Source: Succinivibrio faecicola
Lineage (GTDB): Bacteria > Pseudomonadota > Gammaproteobacteria > Enterobacterales > Succinivibrionaceae
Length of the DNA: 49,799 nt
Direction of reading: 5' to 3'
Assembly (NCBI RefSeq): GCF_019448115.1
Contig: NZ_JAGFNY010000013.1
Location: 1-49,799, forward strand
Positions within the stretch are counted from its first letter, which is position 1, and the number at the start of each line of letters is the position of its first letter. The notes beneath the pieces were generated by a model. The model was not told the origin of the DNA. It made no database searches and was given only the letters and a program-made list of their open reading frames with translations. This document shows positions 9,492 to 16,701 of the stretch, in pieces. The position numbers and the translations under genes are program-made.

Positions 9492-9540
9492 GAGACCTTT
9501 GTGTCTCCGATAAAAAATCCCGGCCAAACAATGTGACCGG
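9492..9540 (-). promoter_or_regulatory. Leader with terminator-like attenuator before decarboxylase
   Basis: On the minus strand CCGGTCA-CATTGTT-TGGCCGG (9520-9540) forms a 7-bp stem followed by GATTTTTT, a typical intrinsic terminator. It ends about 45 bases before the decarboxylase ATG. A second hairpin GAGAC/GTCTC (9492-9507) lies between it and the gene. No minus-strand gene lies just upstream that would need this terminator, so attenuation or riboswitch-type control is inferred. The plus strand also has a T-run after the stem. Confidence 0.5.
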
Positions 9541-9563
9541 CGTTGTTTTTTTTTGCGGCGTCA

Positions 9564-9592
9564 ACTTTAAGGAATTATGATAAATATGACAA
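9564..9592 (-). promoter_or_regulatory. Candidate promoter of the decarboxylase
   Basis: The minus-strand hexamers TTGTCA (9587-9592) and TAAAGT (9564-9569) are 17 bases apart. The position upstream of the leader terminator fits an attenuated transcript. The rest of 9541-9830 is AT-rich, with no gene seen. Confidence 0.4.
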
Positions 9593-9830
9593 TACTTTTT
9601 TTTAAATTAGTTTATTAGCACCAATGTAGTGCAAATCACTGTAAAAATAGCAATACAATACAGTTTTAAAATCAAAATACGTTTCTTTCACGCCTGTTTT
9701 TTAATTATTTTGTAAATTAAGAAGAATTCTTTTTTTGACCTTGCCTTTAACTTTTGAACTATTCAAATTTTTCTGTAGATCTTATTATTATAATAAGTAT
9801 GTAATCACTCTTATCTATACAAGGAACAAA

Positions 9831-10646
9831 ATGGCAATTGCAACATTAAAGAACTTTGATGAATATGAAAAGAACTATTACTCATCATTACAGGCACATC
9901 CTAACTACAAAACTTTAGCTTCAATTATTGAGCCTTTTTTAAAAGAGATAATTGAAGAAGGCGAGTTCTACGTAAGAGTTCATACACAAACGCTTAAACA
10001 GATCTTATTATCAGGAAGACTAAAGAATGCTTTAGAAGCATCAGGATCTGCAAGCTTTGGCGGAGGAAAGTCCCGTATAAACAGTACAGTGCACCTGTTT
10101 AACTGTAACACAGAAGAATTAAAAGACTCAGACTACCCAAGATTTGGATATCTTTCATGTAAAGACAGAAGAAGGAACTTTTTTGCCACTGCTGACATGG
10201 GATTTCAGTATGGAATGAGTGTCATTAGATTAAAAAAAGAGAAACTTTTTAATAGAACAACAATAAGTGTTGGATCAACATTAGATTTTGGAAGTTATAA
10301 TTTTTTAGTGCCTAGTTATCTTGATAATCCTAAAGCAAGTTGCATTGTATCTTTTCCTAATCATCCATTGCTAAACATAATAATGGCGCCTCAAAATGCA
10401 GGATCATTTAAAAACCTTGAAATTATTGCAAAAGGAATAATAGATAAGAAAATAACGGCTGATAACTTTTTCAAAATTGATGATCTATTTGGAGATATGG
10501 TTCCTCAGTTTAAGTATTTTGAACTGCAGTTTCATGGTGATATAAAAACAGATGATTTTGAATGCATTGATACTGATGAATTAGATCCAGATGTCGAAAA
10601 AATCTGTAACGATCTAAAGATTAATATCGAAGAAATGGCTTTATAA
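9831..10646 (+). CDS. Unknown 271-aa protein, possibly ADP-ribosyltransferase-like
   Basis: The start at 9831 has AAGGAAC just upstream; an upstream open frame lacks a good start. The family is not firmly recognised. The order of blocks recalls DUF3626-like or ADP-ribosyltransferase toxin domains: YVRVHTQTLKQILLSGRLKN (residues 47-66), then SASFGGG, then PRFGYLSC, then LFNRTTISVGSTLDF. I cannot confirm a catalytic Arg/Ser-Thr-Ser/Glu triad. There is no signal peptide or membrane segment. It stands alone between the decarboxylase leader and a terminator, next to the left edge of the element remnant. Confidence 0.55.
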   Translation: MAIATLKNFDEYEKNYYSSLQAHPNYKTLASIIEPFLKEIIEEGEFYVRVHTQTLKQILLSGRLKNALEASGSASFGGGKSRINSTVHLFNCNTEELKDSDYPRFGYLSCKDRRRNFFATADMGFQYGMSVIRLKKEKLFNRTTISVGSTLDFGSYNFLVPSYLDNPKASCIVSFPNHPLLNIIMAPQNAGSFKNLEIIAKGIIDKKITADNFFKIDDLFGDMVPQFKYFELQFHGDIKTDDFECIDTDELDPDVEKICNDLKINIEEMAL

Positions 10647-10677
10647 GGTCTTTAAGAAAATCATACCCAAGACCTTA
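10644..10677 (+). other. Stem-loop directly after the 271-aa gene
   Basis: TAAGGTCTT and AAGACCTTA form a 9-bp perfect inverted repeat overlapping the stop codon. It has no T-run, so it may protect the 3' end or act as a weak terminator. Confidence 0.5.
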
Positions 10678-10710
10678 AGCAATTTTAGCAGAAGGGTTTG
10701 GTTGGTTAAC

Positions 10711-10741
10711 GATCTGCCATACTAAGTAGGCAGATCTTTTT
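10711..10741 (+). terminator. Rho-independent terminator
   Basis: GATCTGCC and GGCAGATC flank a 10-base loop and are followed by five T. This is where similarity to the resident element begins (TTTGAACCAGAA), so the deletion junction sits at the end of this terminator. Confidence 0.85.
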
Positions 10742-10795
10742 GAACCAGAAAATGGAAAAGTAAATTTCTATAAAAAGAAGGACATAGAAAGATAA
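10742..10795 (+). pseudogene. 3' remnant of a DUF4160 gene, tag retained
   Basis: The last 17 codons read EPENGKVNFYKKKDIER and stop. They match the end of the intact DUF4160 gene at 40457-40777, minus two residues. The 5' part is deleted. The D-I-E-R ending is kept despite the decay. Confidence 0.8.
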
Positions 10796-10811
10796 TACCT
10801 ATTTCCTATTC

Positions 10812-11024
10812 TCAGGAAAATAAACGTACATATTTTTTTGTGCCGTCAGCATATAATTCGTAAATCCCTTTTTTATCCTGTCTTATGATAGGTACGCCTG
10901 CAGCCCAGCTTTTTTCAATTGCTTTTTTTAGATTTTCTCTCAAAATTTGAGGATTGCACATTTTCTCAAAAAAAGCCTGACCTGGACTTATATTCCTAGA
11001 TTCAAAACTATTTTTTCTATTCAT
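10812..11024 (-). CDS. Small 70-aa protein, paralog of the gene at 40.9 kb
   Basis: Residues ESRNISPGQAFFEKMCNPQI and the KKAIEKSW block are nearly identical to the 77-aa gene downstream of fic at 40896-41129. The last residues differ (KKYVRLFS instead of KKYIDIKD and beyond). The function is unknown, and there is no signal peptide or membrane segment. It is still an open frame inside a decayed element, so it may be neutral or may keep a small-partner or antitoxin-like role. Confidence 0.6.
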   Translation of the reverse strand: MNRKNSFESRNISPGQAFFEKMCNPQILRENLKKAIEKSWAAGVPIIRQDKKGIYELYADGTKKYVRLFS

Positions 11025-11111
11025 TTTGCCAACCTATAAAATATCTTTCAGCACTGATTATAGTTCATATTTATATTTATGATGACATTAAAGATTACAT
11101 CAACGTTTGAA

Positions 11112-11258
11112 TTACCATTCTAAATCAGATTTTTATTCTTCTTTTCTATATTTTTGCTTTCGACAGGACCTATTTTCTCATTGATAGTAGTAACAATATA
11201 TAAGCAAATTAACATTACACCTTGAATAGCCATCTTCTATAGATTTATAAAAGAATGT
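11112..11258 (-). pseudogene. 3' remnant of a fic gene, frameshifted
   Basis: The segment matches the last codons of the intact fic gene (41203-42237). One base is missing near 11134, so the ending reads KKNKNLI instead of NNKSDLER. The segment runs into the target duplication of the insertion sequence, and the rest of the gene is gone. Confidence 0.75.
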
Positions 11259-11357
11259 TATGGCGACCACACCATTTGAACTACATCACAAAGTAGCAAA
11301 GTAGTTCAGAAAAAAATTAATGTAAATTAATCAGTTAGTTACAACACTGATTTCGCT

Positions 11358-11385
11358 CTTTAAAAATGTGATTCAGAGATCAAAC
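11358..11385 (+). repeat. Left subterminal inverted repeat of the IS, boxA-like
   Basis: This 28-base segment begins CTTTAAAAATGTGATTCAG and is inverted at 12893-12920 with 26 of 28 bases matching. The pair brackets the transposase gene. The GCTCTTTAA start resembles rrn boxA sequences, which may be chance. Confidence 0.7.
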
Positions 11386-11448
11386 TTTAGGTTAAAGTAT
11401 TAATATTCTATGCTCTGTAACTTAATGAAATAACATAAGAATATTAGT

Positions 11449-12891
11449 ATGACACCAGAAGAAAACTTCGATAAAAAGGATGCACAGTTCTTACAGAGAA
11501 TTATTGAACTAAACTTCAATGATCCAAGATGTCAGACTGCCATTAAATATTGTTTCTCAGTAATAGCATCAGTAGTCATTATGGCTAGAATTGCAGGAAA
11601 CAATAACAGCTGAACACAAAGGTTATTCTGGTTAGAGAACTTAGAGTCCTTAAAGTCTATGTTCTATGGTTTAGATGATGAAGTTCCAAGTGAACAAACC
11701 ATCAGACGAGTTATATCAGGCGTAAAGACAGAGGAAACAATCAAGTTCTTGACAGAGTACTTTTCGGAATACCAAAAGAACTCACAATCATCAGAAGATG
11801 AAGTTCCATTATCTAAAAGAGATGTTATAGCAGCTGATGGACAGAATATCAGAGCTACAAGACAGACCAAGAAAGGTAATGATGCCCGTAAGAGCACCGG
11901 CTATGATTTGGTCAGTCTGTATTCAACCAAGTATGGTTTAACCATCTCTCAGAGAGCTGTAGATAAGAAGAACCATGAAGCAGAAGCAATCCTTGAGATG
12001 ATAGCAACTTTAAACCTTAGAAACTGTATTCTCACCTGGGATGCTATCAATACCAGAGCTGTAACCTTAGATGCTGTAGTAAAAGCATTTGCAGACTTCT
12101 TAGTCAGCCTTAAAGCTAACCAGGGAGAGCTCTTTGACGTAATTGAAGAAGCATTCAGCTGGCTAGATGTAGATAAATTTCAAGGTGAAGTTCTGTCTTC
12201 ATCCAGAACCAGTACTGACCATGGCAGAATAGAGACTAAAGAAATATCTATTCTCAGTGCTGAAGATATATTAAGCACCGACTTGAAAAGAAAATGGACT
12301 CATGTTCATTCTGTAATCAGAGTAAGAACAAGCAGAATTTATAAAAGTTCTGGTGTTCAGACTGAAGACAGAGAAGACAAGTTCTTTATTAGCTCTATTA
12401 CACCTGATGGTTTAGACCCTTCTTTTGCTGCTACTATGCAAGATATCATTCTCTCAAGATGGCAGATTGAAAGTCGCCACTGGGTGATTGATGTAGTCTT
12501 TGGTCAGGATGCATTACCTTTAAGAAATAAAGAGTACATCGAGAACTCAACTGTCTACACCAAGATTGCCTGCAATGTATTAAGCTACATTAGAGATCAT
12601 GTCCCTTACTACAATGGTAAGCCTTGGTCTTTTGAAAGCTTACAGATTTTAGCAAGGAAAGCTCAAACCAACTTCATGTTCCTAAAAGCATTCTTTACTA
12701 AAGATATGACAGAAATAGAGAACGATGAAAGATTCATTGGGATCTTTTACAAAGAGCCTGAACCTACAGGTAATGATGTACCTGATAACCTTGAAATTAC
12801 AGGTCATGAGAACCAGATAGATGACAGCTTCATGCTTGCTAATCTGGTAAGACGAAGTAGCAAGATTAAAAGCAAAAGAAAACTCCGTTAG
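11449..12891 (+). pseudogene. ISAs1-family transposase interrupted by an in-frame TGA
   Basis: The frame starts at the ATG at 11449 and runs 54 codons to a TGA at 11611, then stays open in the same frame to 12891. The downstream part has the ISAs1/H-repeat DDE features: VIAADGQNIRATRQ (first Asp region), ILTWDAINTRAVTLDAV (second Asp), LKANQGELFDVIEEAF, and HWVIDVVFGQD with RWQIESRHW for the Glu. The TGA falls where relatives usually have Trp (NNS-stop-TQRLFW), so TGG to TGA is likely. A downstream ATG at 11659 would lose the N-terminal domain. Probably inactive. Confidence 0.85.
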
Positions 12892-12892
12892 A

Positions 12893-12920
12893 GTTTGATT
12901 TCTGAATCACATTGTTAAAG
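12893..12920 (-). repeat. Right subterminal inverted repeat of the IS
   Basis: This is the inverted copy of 11358-11385, 26 of 28 bases matching, starting 2 bases after the transposase stop. Further hairpins follow toward the IS end: GGCTTA/TAAGCC-like and GGCAGAT-AA-ATCTGCC. Confidence 0.7.
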
Positions 12921-13074
12921 AACGCCTTTGTTGGTAACAACTGAGGCTTTTGGTCATGGCTTAATAAAATAAGCCACAACACAAGGCAGATAAATCTGCC
13001 TAAAACTGGTAAAAAAACTGGCTACAACATCATTGTGATCTCGATCTATGTGTGTTGTCGCCATAAAAGAATGT

Positions 13075-13328
13075 CCCATAAGTTACAGATATCAGATCTA
13101 ATTATACTAATCTTTCTATGTGTCTTATGATTTGGACTTGGCAGAATAACAGACTCTTTTTTCACACAAAATATCGATTTTTTTAGTGTTGTTTTTGTCA
13201 GTTTTTGCTCTATCAGCAGATAAGGAATGTAACAATGGCTTATTTAAGCCAAAGTTAAAATTTTGAAAAAATAATTTGAAAAATTTGAACAGTAGAAATC
13301 AGAAGAAATATTCTGACAATTCAATGAT
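13075..13328 (-). pseudogene. Remnant of the rep-like gene and its upstream DNA
   Basis: 13075-13150 matches the inside of the rep-like gene near 49270-49340. The match then jumps to 49518 and continues to the att site. About 170-180 bases are missing, with the short shared sequence GGC-n-AATAA at the junction, a typical microhomology deletion. The palindromic elements upstream of the gene (GGCTTATTTAAGCC and ATCAGAA...TTCTGA) are retained. Confidence 0.75.
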
Positions 13329-13363
13329 TTAATACTGTAATGACGACTGGTGCTGATACCGAG
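13329..13363. repeat. Left attachment site (attL-like), tRNA-Thr 3' end copy
   Basis: 35 bases identical to 49707-49741. It includes the last 16 bases of the tRNA-Thr gene (CCA, acceptor strand, start of the T-stem) plus 19 downstream bases. Identity stops abruptly at 13364. The repeat is direct, as expected for tRNA-gene integration. Confidence 0.88.
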
Positions 13364-13390
13364 TACAGCATGAGATTCAGTCATTACACC

Positions 13391-13419
13391 TTGGTTTTCA
13401 CAACAAACCATGATATAAT
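13391..13419 (+). promoter_or_regulatory. Sigma-70 promoter just inside attL
   Basis: TTGGTT (13391-13396), a 17-base spacer and a perfect TATAAT (13414-13419). A terminator hairpin begins about 24 bases later, so transcripts would be about 55 nt unless they read through to the 86-aa gene and integrase. Confidence 0.5.
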
Positions 13420-13442
13420 TACTCCAGTTTTTGGTTTTGGGA

Positions 13443-13478
13443 AATGAGCTTAAACATTTTTTGTTTAGGCTCATTTTT
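13443..13478. terminator. Hairpin terminator inside the left end
   Basis: ATGAGCTTAAACA pairs with TGTTTAGGCTCAT around a T-rich loop and is followed by six T. It may insulate the element from outside transcription. 13479-13661 is AT-rich with no supported gene. Confidence 0.75.
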
Positions 13479-13661
13479 TATTCTACATCAAAATTTCTTA
13501 AACATCAAAGTATATCAAAAAATATTAAAAATTTAATTCCTTATTTTAGAAAGAAAAAATTATTATTTCATTGTATTATAAGGACAATAATTTTTACCAA
13601 TTCACTTTTAATACGTGTTATTATCAACATCAACAAACAAAGTTACATTTATTTTATATAT

Positions 13662-13922
13662 ATGAAGAAAAACTTAACCAATAAAGATATTCTTGAAAGA
13701 ATTGTATCACCAAACCGCTTTTTAAAGGCAATTGATGACTTGGTAGATGCTAAATACCAAACTCTTCCAGGAAAGATCAGGGATGGCATAAAGGACTTTG
13801 TTAAAAGTGAAAACATGGAACAGATTTGGAATGCTCTCAATATTCAGATTAAAATTATTGATGAACATGCAGGCCTTAAAAGAAACAAAAAAGACTCATT
13901 CTCAATTAGAGAATGGCTATAA
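13662..13922 (+). CDS. Small 86-aa protein upstream of the integrase
   Basis: The start at 13662 is the first ATG that gives a compact protein; the longer open frame from 13431 runs through the terminator and AT-rich DNA and is unlikely. The protein is charged and helical, with no recognised domain. Its place before the integrase on the same strand would suit an excisionase or directionality factor, but no HTH is obvious, so this is only a suggestion. A 168-base AT-rich gap separates it from the integrase. Confidence 0.5.
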   Translation: MKKNLTNKDILERIVSPNRFLKAIDDLVDAKYQTLPGKIRDGIKDFVKSENMEQIWNALNIQIKIIDEHAGLKRNKKDSFSIREWL

Positions 13923-14090
13923 TACAAGTAATTTTTACTTTATTTTTCAAAGCGTTATTTTTATACATCGTTATTAAATTAAGTACGATGATTGCTAGCA
14001 AAAATTTCCCTTTCTTACTCTATTGTCATTTTACCATTTAAGAGCATTTAAGAGGGGATTATCGATTAGTTTTTATTATTACCGTGTATT

Positions 14091-15428
14091 ATGCCTAAAA
14101 TTCTTCCTCAAATTAAGACAAGTGAATTAAAAAAACTGATAAAGAGCAAACAAAAAGGAATCTTTTCATTGGGAGGCTCTTTTGGTCTTGTTTTGCGAAA
14201 AACAGAATTCTCTTCAACCTATCAAATTCGCTATTACTTTCAAGGAAAGCAGAAATTCTGCACTATTGGAAATAGTGAACTTATTTCCTACAAGGATGCA
14301 AAAAAACTCTGCCTAAAATACAGACAGATGGTTTTTAACGGAGAAGATCCAGCCGAAGTAAAAAGAGCTCAACGAAAAAAAGACGAAAAAGAAGCTAAAA
14401 AGACAACGATTAAACATCCTTTCTGGAAAGTAAGCGATGAGTATTTAAACTTCAGAGAAGAAAGTGGTGCTTTTAAACATTCTATGAAAGGAAAAAGAGA
14501 TTATTCATCTATGATGGTAACTTACGCATATCCAGTTATTCAGAATATGGATGTCAGTGCTATCACACCGGATGATATTCTGAAGATTTTAAAAGATCCA
14601 TATGTAAACAAACCTTTCATGGCCTCAAAACTTAAAGGTCATATAAAAGGAGTTTTTGATTATGCAATTTTAAAAAAGTATCGCACGGACTCGAATCCAG
14701 TTGATATGGATGGAAGCCTGGGAATAATCCTCAAATCCTTAAATTCAAAGAAGAAACAACCATCTCATAACGCAGCACTAGATTGGAAAGATGTACCAAA
14801 ACTGATAAAAGCATGTTTCAATCGACATACAGTCCCTGCCTATGAGCTAATCTTTTCCATTCTAACGGCAACAAGATCTAAGGCCGTAAGGCTCATGGAA
14901 TGGACTGAAATTGACTATCGTGAGAAAACCTGGACTATTCCTCTTGCTCACGATAAAAACAAAAAGGAAAATGCAAACAGAACTATTTACCTCTCAAAAG
15001 CAGCTTTACAATTATTAAAGTGGATAGAAAAACGCTCTGAAACAGTTTTTGTGTCGAATTTATGCAAGGCATATAGCGATTCAGTCTTTAAAGCTGTTAT
15101 TTATCAGTTAAATGAAGAACATAAGAGGTTTAAGACAACACCTTTATTTGTTGATAAATCAATACTCGATCCGAAAACAAACAAGCCTGTACCAATTACG
15201 CAACACGGCACTGCAAGATCATCTTTCAAGTGCTGGGCAAGTGCTGATGAAAACGCATCAAAAAGATACAATGTTGATGCCGTTGAATTGTGTCTATTAC
15301 ATGAAAGAAAAGATCCTTTGAAAGGAGCTTACGATAGAACAAAGCACATTTCTGAAAGACGAAGGATCATGGAAGATTGGGGAAATAACTGTACATCTCT
15401 AATATCTGACAAGTTTTGGGGAAAGTAA
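14091..15428 (+). CDS. int: Tyrosine integrase of the element
   Basis: A 445-aa tyrosine recombinase of the tRNA-targeting island type. An N-terminal arm-binding domain (residues 1-95, with GSFGLVLRKTEFSSTYQIRY) is followed by a core-binding domain and a catalytic domain. Visible catalytic residues are Arg262 (TATRSKAVRL), His372 and Arg376 (QHGTARSSF), His404 and Tyr414 (GAYDRT), with the usual SERRRIMEDWG ending. It would integrate and excise the element at the 3' end of tRNA-Thr. It reads inward from attL. No ribosome site stands out. Confidence 0.93.
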   Translation: MPKILPQIKTSELKKLIKSKQKGIFSLGGSFGLVLRKTEFSSTYQIRYYFQGKQKFCTIGNSELISYKDAKKLCLKYRQMVFNGEDPAEVKRAQRKKDEKEAKKTTIKHPFWKVSDEYLNFREESGAFKHSMKGKRDYSSMMVTYAYPVIQNMDVSAITPDDILKILKDPYVNKPFMASKLKGHIKGVFDYAILKKYRTDSNPVDMDGSLGIILKSLNSKKKQPSHNAALDWKDVPKLIKACFNRHTVPAYELIFSILTATRSKAVRLMEWTEIDYREKTWTIPLAHDKNKKENANRTIYLSKAALQLLKWIEKRSETVFVSNLCKAYSDSVFKAVIYQLNEEHKRFKTTPLFVDKSILDPKTNKPVPITQHGTARSSFKCWASADENASKRYNVDAVELCLLHERKDPLKGAYDRTKHISERRRIMEDWGNNCTSLISDKFWGK

Positions 15429-15436
15429 TTATACCT

Positions 15437-15475
15437 ACAGTATCCTGATTTTATTTTAAAATTCATCAGGGTACT
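15437..15475. terminator. Hairpin between convergent integrase and effector cluster
   Basis: AGTATCCTGAT pairs with ATCAGGGTACT with one mismatch around an A/T-rich loop. It lies between two convergent transcription units and overlaps the end of the Y-P-D-E-F gene remnant. The T-run is weak. Confidence 0.45.
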
Positions 15476-15521
15476 CCTGTTTTGCTTCATATTCATAGAA
15501 GTCCTCTTTTATCGCTCGATA
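15456..15521 (-). pseudogene. C-terminal remnant of a third Y-P-D-E-F gene
   Basis: In one minus-strand frame this short stretch reads YRAIKEDFYEYEAKQEYPDEF, split as YRAIKEDFYEYEAK and QEYPDEF, then stop. It lines up with the ends of the 106-aa (FRAIKFLNLSKAKKVYPDEF) and 99-aa (FKAIQEYNLTEAKKAYPDEF) proteins. There is no start codon. It overlaps the last bases of the 275-aa gene in another frame, so a partner gene once followed that gene and lost its 5' part. Confidence 0.65.
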
Positions 15522-16336
15522 TCAGGTGAAGATTTTGTTTTCTTGCTAGAGTTTAACTCTTGAGACTTGTCTCCTTTCGCTGAAAGAGCCAATGCAGTTT
15601 TTTCTAGTACAGAATCAATACTCTTGACTAATGCATCTCTTTTATTAAGGAAAATCTCAGACTGGCTGTCTATTGGGAAATCAGCAGAGTAACGATCCAT
15701 AAATGCGATTTGCTGTTGAGCATGTAGTGCTTTTGCTCTTTTTAAGGATGTTTCTCTTGTATTTAAAAGTTCTGAATATTCAGGAGAAAGGTAATTGGCA
15801 AAATTCATGTTGCGCAAAGATGCAATGATGCTATTTAAACTTCTATGAACAGAATCTAAAGGTAATCCCTGAGCAAACTGTCTATCTACACCTGGTACTG
15901 CAGCCTGAATTTGAGGTATGTAACTTTCATAAGTTTTGTAGTTTGCACAAAACCGTTTAATCCCTTTTAAACAGTCTATCTGCTTTGAAAAATTGTTTAA
16001 TGCACCTTCTTGCCTTGCTCTATCACCATTATGCATACACATTTCAAGATAACTGCATAACCCTACCATAAAACAGTCCATTTCAGCAATTTTGCTAATA
16101 TTGCCTTCTAATGCAACATTTTTAAGTATATTTGATAATTTTGAACAACCAAGATCAAATGGTTTTAAACTACTTCCTGCCCTAGTCTCACAAAATCGTT
16201 TAAAAGATAATTCTGTTTCATTTGAATATTTTACTGCTTTCAAAAAAATATCAGACGAAGCAAAATCAAAAGGGAAACTGCTTTGTTTTGAGGAAAACCA
16301 TTGATGAGAGAAATTATTTGAAGAATTAAAACTCAT
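15509..16336 (-). CDS. Unknown 275-aa protein with C-terminal SPDIER tag
   Basis: There is no recognised domain. The N-terminal 30 residues are Ser/Phe-rich, the middle is helical, and the C-terminal 20 residues are Lys/Ser-rich and end SSPDIER at the stop. It has no signal peptide or membrane segment. The start overlaps the end of the 106-aa partner gene by 11 bases, which indicates translational coupling. It lies at the far end of the transfer operon. By analogy with the other tagged proteins I infer a substrate of the element's VirB/VirD4 system; its activity is unknown. Confidence 0.7.
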   Translation of the reverse strand: MSFNSSNNFSHQWFSSKQSSFPFDFASSDIFLKAVKYSNETELSFKRFCETRAGSSLKPFDLGCSKLSNILKNVALEGNISKIAEMDCFMVGLCSYLEMCMHNGDRARQEGALNNFSKQIDCLKGIKRFCANYKTYESYIPQIQAAVPGVDRQFAQGLPLDSVHRSLNSIIASLRNMNFANYLSPEYSELLNTRETSLKRAKALHAQQQIAFMDRYSADFPIDSQSEIFLNKRDALVKSIDSVLEKTALALSAKGDKSQELNSSKKTKSSPDIER

Positions 16337-16646
16337 CAGGGTAAACCTTCTTTGCTTTTGAGAGATTAAGGAATTTAATTGCCCTAAAACCTCCTGCTAT
16401 TTTGGCTGAAATTGCAGTGAATGGCTCAGCAGGGATTCTATTTAATATTGTGCAAGCCTCCTCGTTGAGACCTCTCTCGAATAAAGCATCTGATTCTTCA
16501 AAGATACTTTCGATTTCTTCATCCGTCATTTCAATATCATACTTTTCTCTGCAAGCGTAATAATCCTCCCACTCTTCTTTTGTCATTTCTGGGAAGTCCC
16601 TATACTTTGGAGGATTTGGTAATTTCTCTGGTATTCTCATATTCAC
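16326..16646 (-). CDS. Small acidic 106-aa partner protein, Y-P-D-E-F family
   Basis: A small acidic helical protein, homologous to the 99-aa product at 37202-37501. Shared blocks are EWEDYYACREKYDIEMT (against DWNEYFECRKKYDIEMT), a Glu-rich helical middle and the exact C-terminus YPDEF. The middle (RGLNEEACTILNRIP) resembles a single TPR-like helical hairpin. It overlaps the 275-aa tagged gene and is probably its partner: chaperone, antitoxin or immunity protein. The family is not one I recognise. Confidence 0.7.
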   Translation of the reverse strand: MNMRIPEKLPNPPKYRDFPEMTKEEWEDYYACREKYDIEMTDEEIESIFEESDALFERGLNEEACTILNRIPAEPFTAISAKIAGGFRAIKFLNLSKAKKVYPDEF

Positions 16647-16701
16647 CTCAATGTTTGTGAGTCACACATCTACACATCTTCTTTGAGATTATAGAATAAA
16701 T

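Larger units (their letters stand above)
11259..13065 (+). mobile_element. ISAs1-family (H-repeat-like) insertion sequence
   Basis: The ends are TATGGCGAC and GTCGCCATA, with weaker continuation inside. The flanks carry the 9-bp direct repeat AAAGAATGT (11250-11258 and 13066-13074), a clean target duplication. Length is about 1.8 kb, with one transposase gene carrying a premature stop. It inserted into the element remnant after or during its decay. Long end regions (about 190 and 170 bases) flank the gene and hold further inverted repeats. Confidence 0.88.
10742..13363. mobile_element. Deleted remnant of a second, related integrative element
   Basis: Two blocks match the resident element in the same order and orientation: 10.74-11.26 kb matches about 40.72-41.35 kb (DUF4160 end, small minus-strand gene, fic end), and 13.07-13.36 kb matches about 49.27-49.74 kb (rep gene part, upstream DNA, tRNA 3' end). 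By eye most bases agree, with substitutions and small indels. Everything between is deleted, and an insertion sequence sits close to the junction. The copy sits in tandem left of the resident element and shares its left att repeat. It has no left att of its own. Confidence 0.8.

Noticed and set aside
11449-12891. A genome-wide alternative code with TGA as Trp
   Set aside because: Other genes such as the MobC-side sORF and the conserved families end at or avoid TGA normally, and only this transposase has an internal TGA.
11358-12920. The 28-bp inner repeats as the IS ends
   Set aside because: They have no flanking target duplication, whereas the outer TATGGCGAC ends have a clean 9-bp one.
13431-13661. 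Long N-terminal part of the ORF before 13662
   Set aside because: It runs through a terminator hairpin and low-complexity A/T DNA; the compact 86-aa start is preferred.
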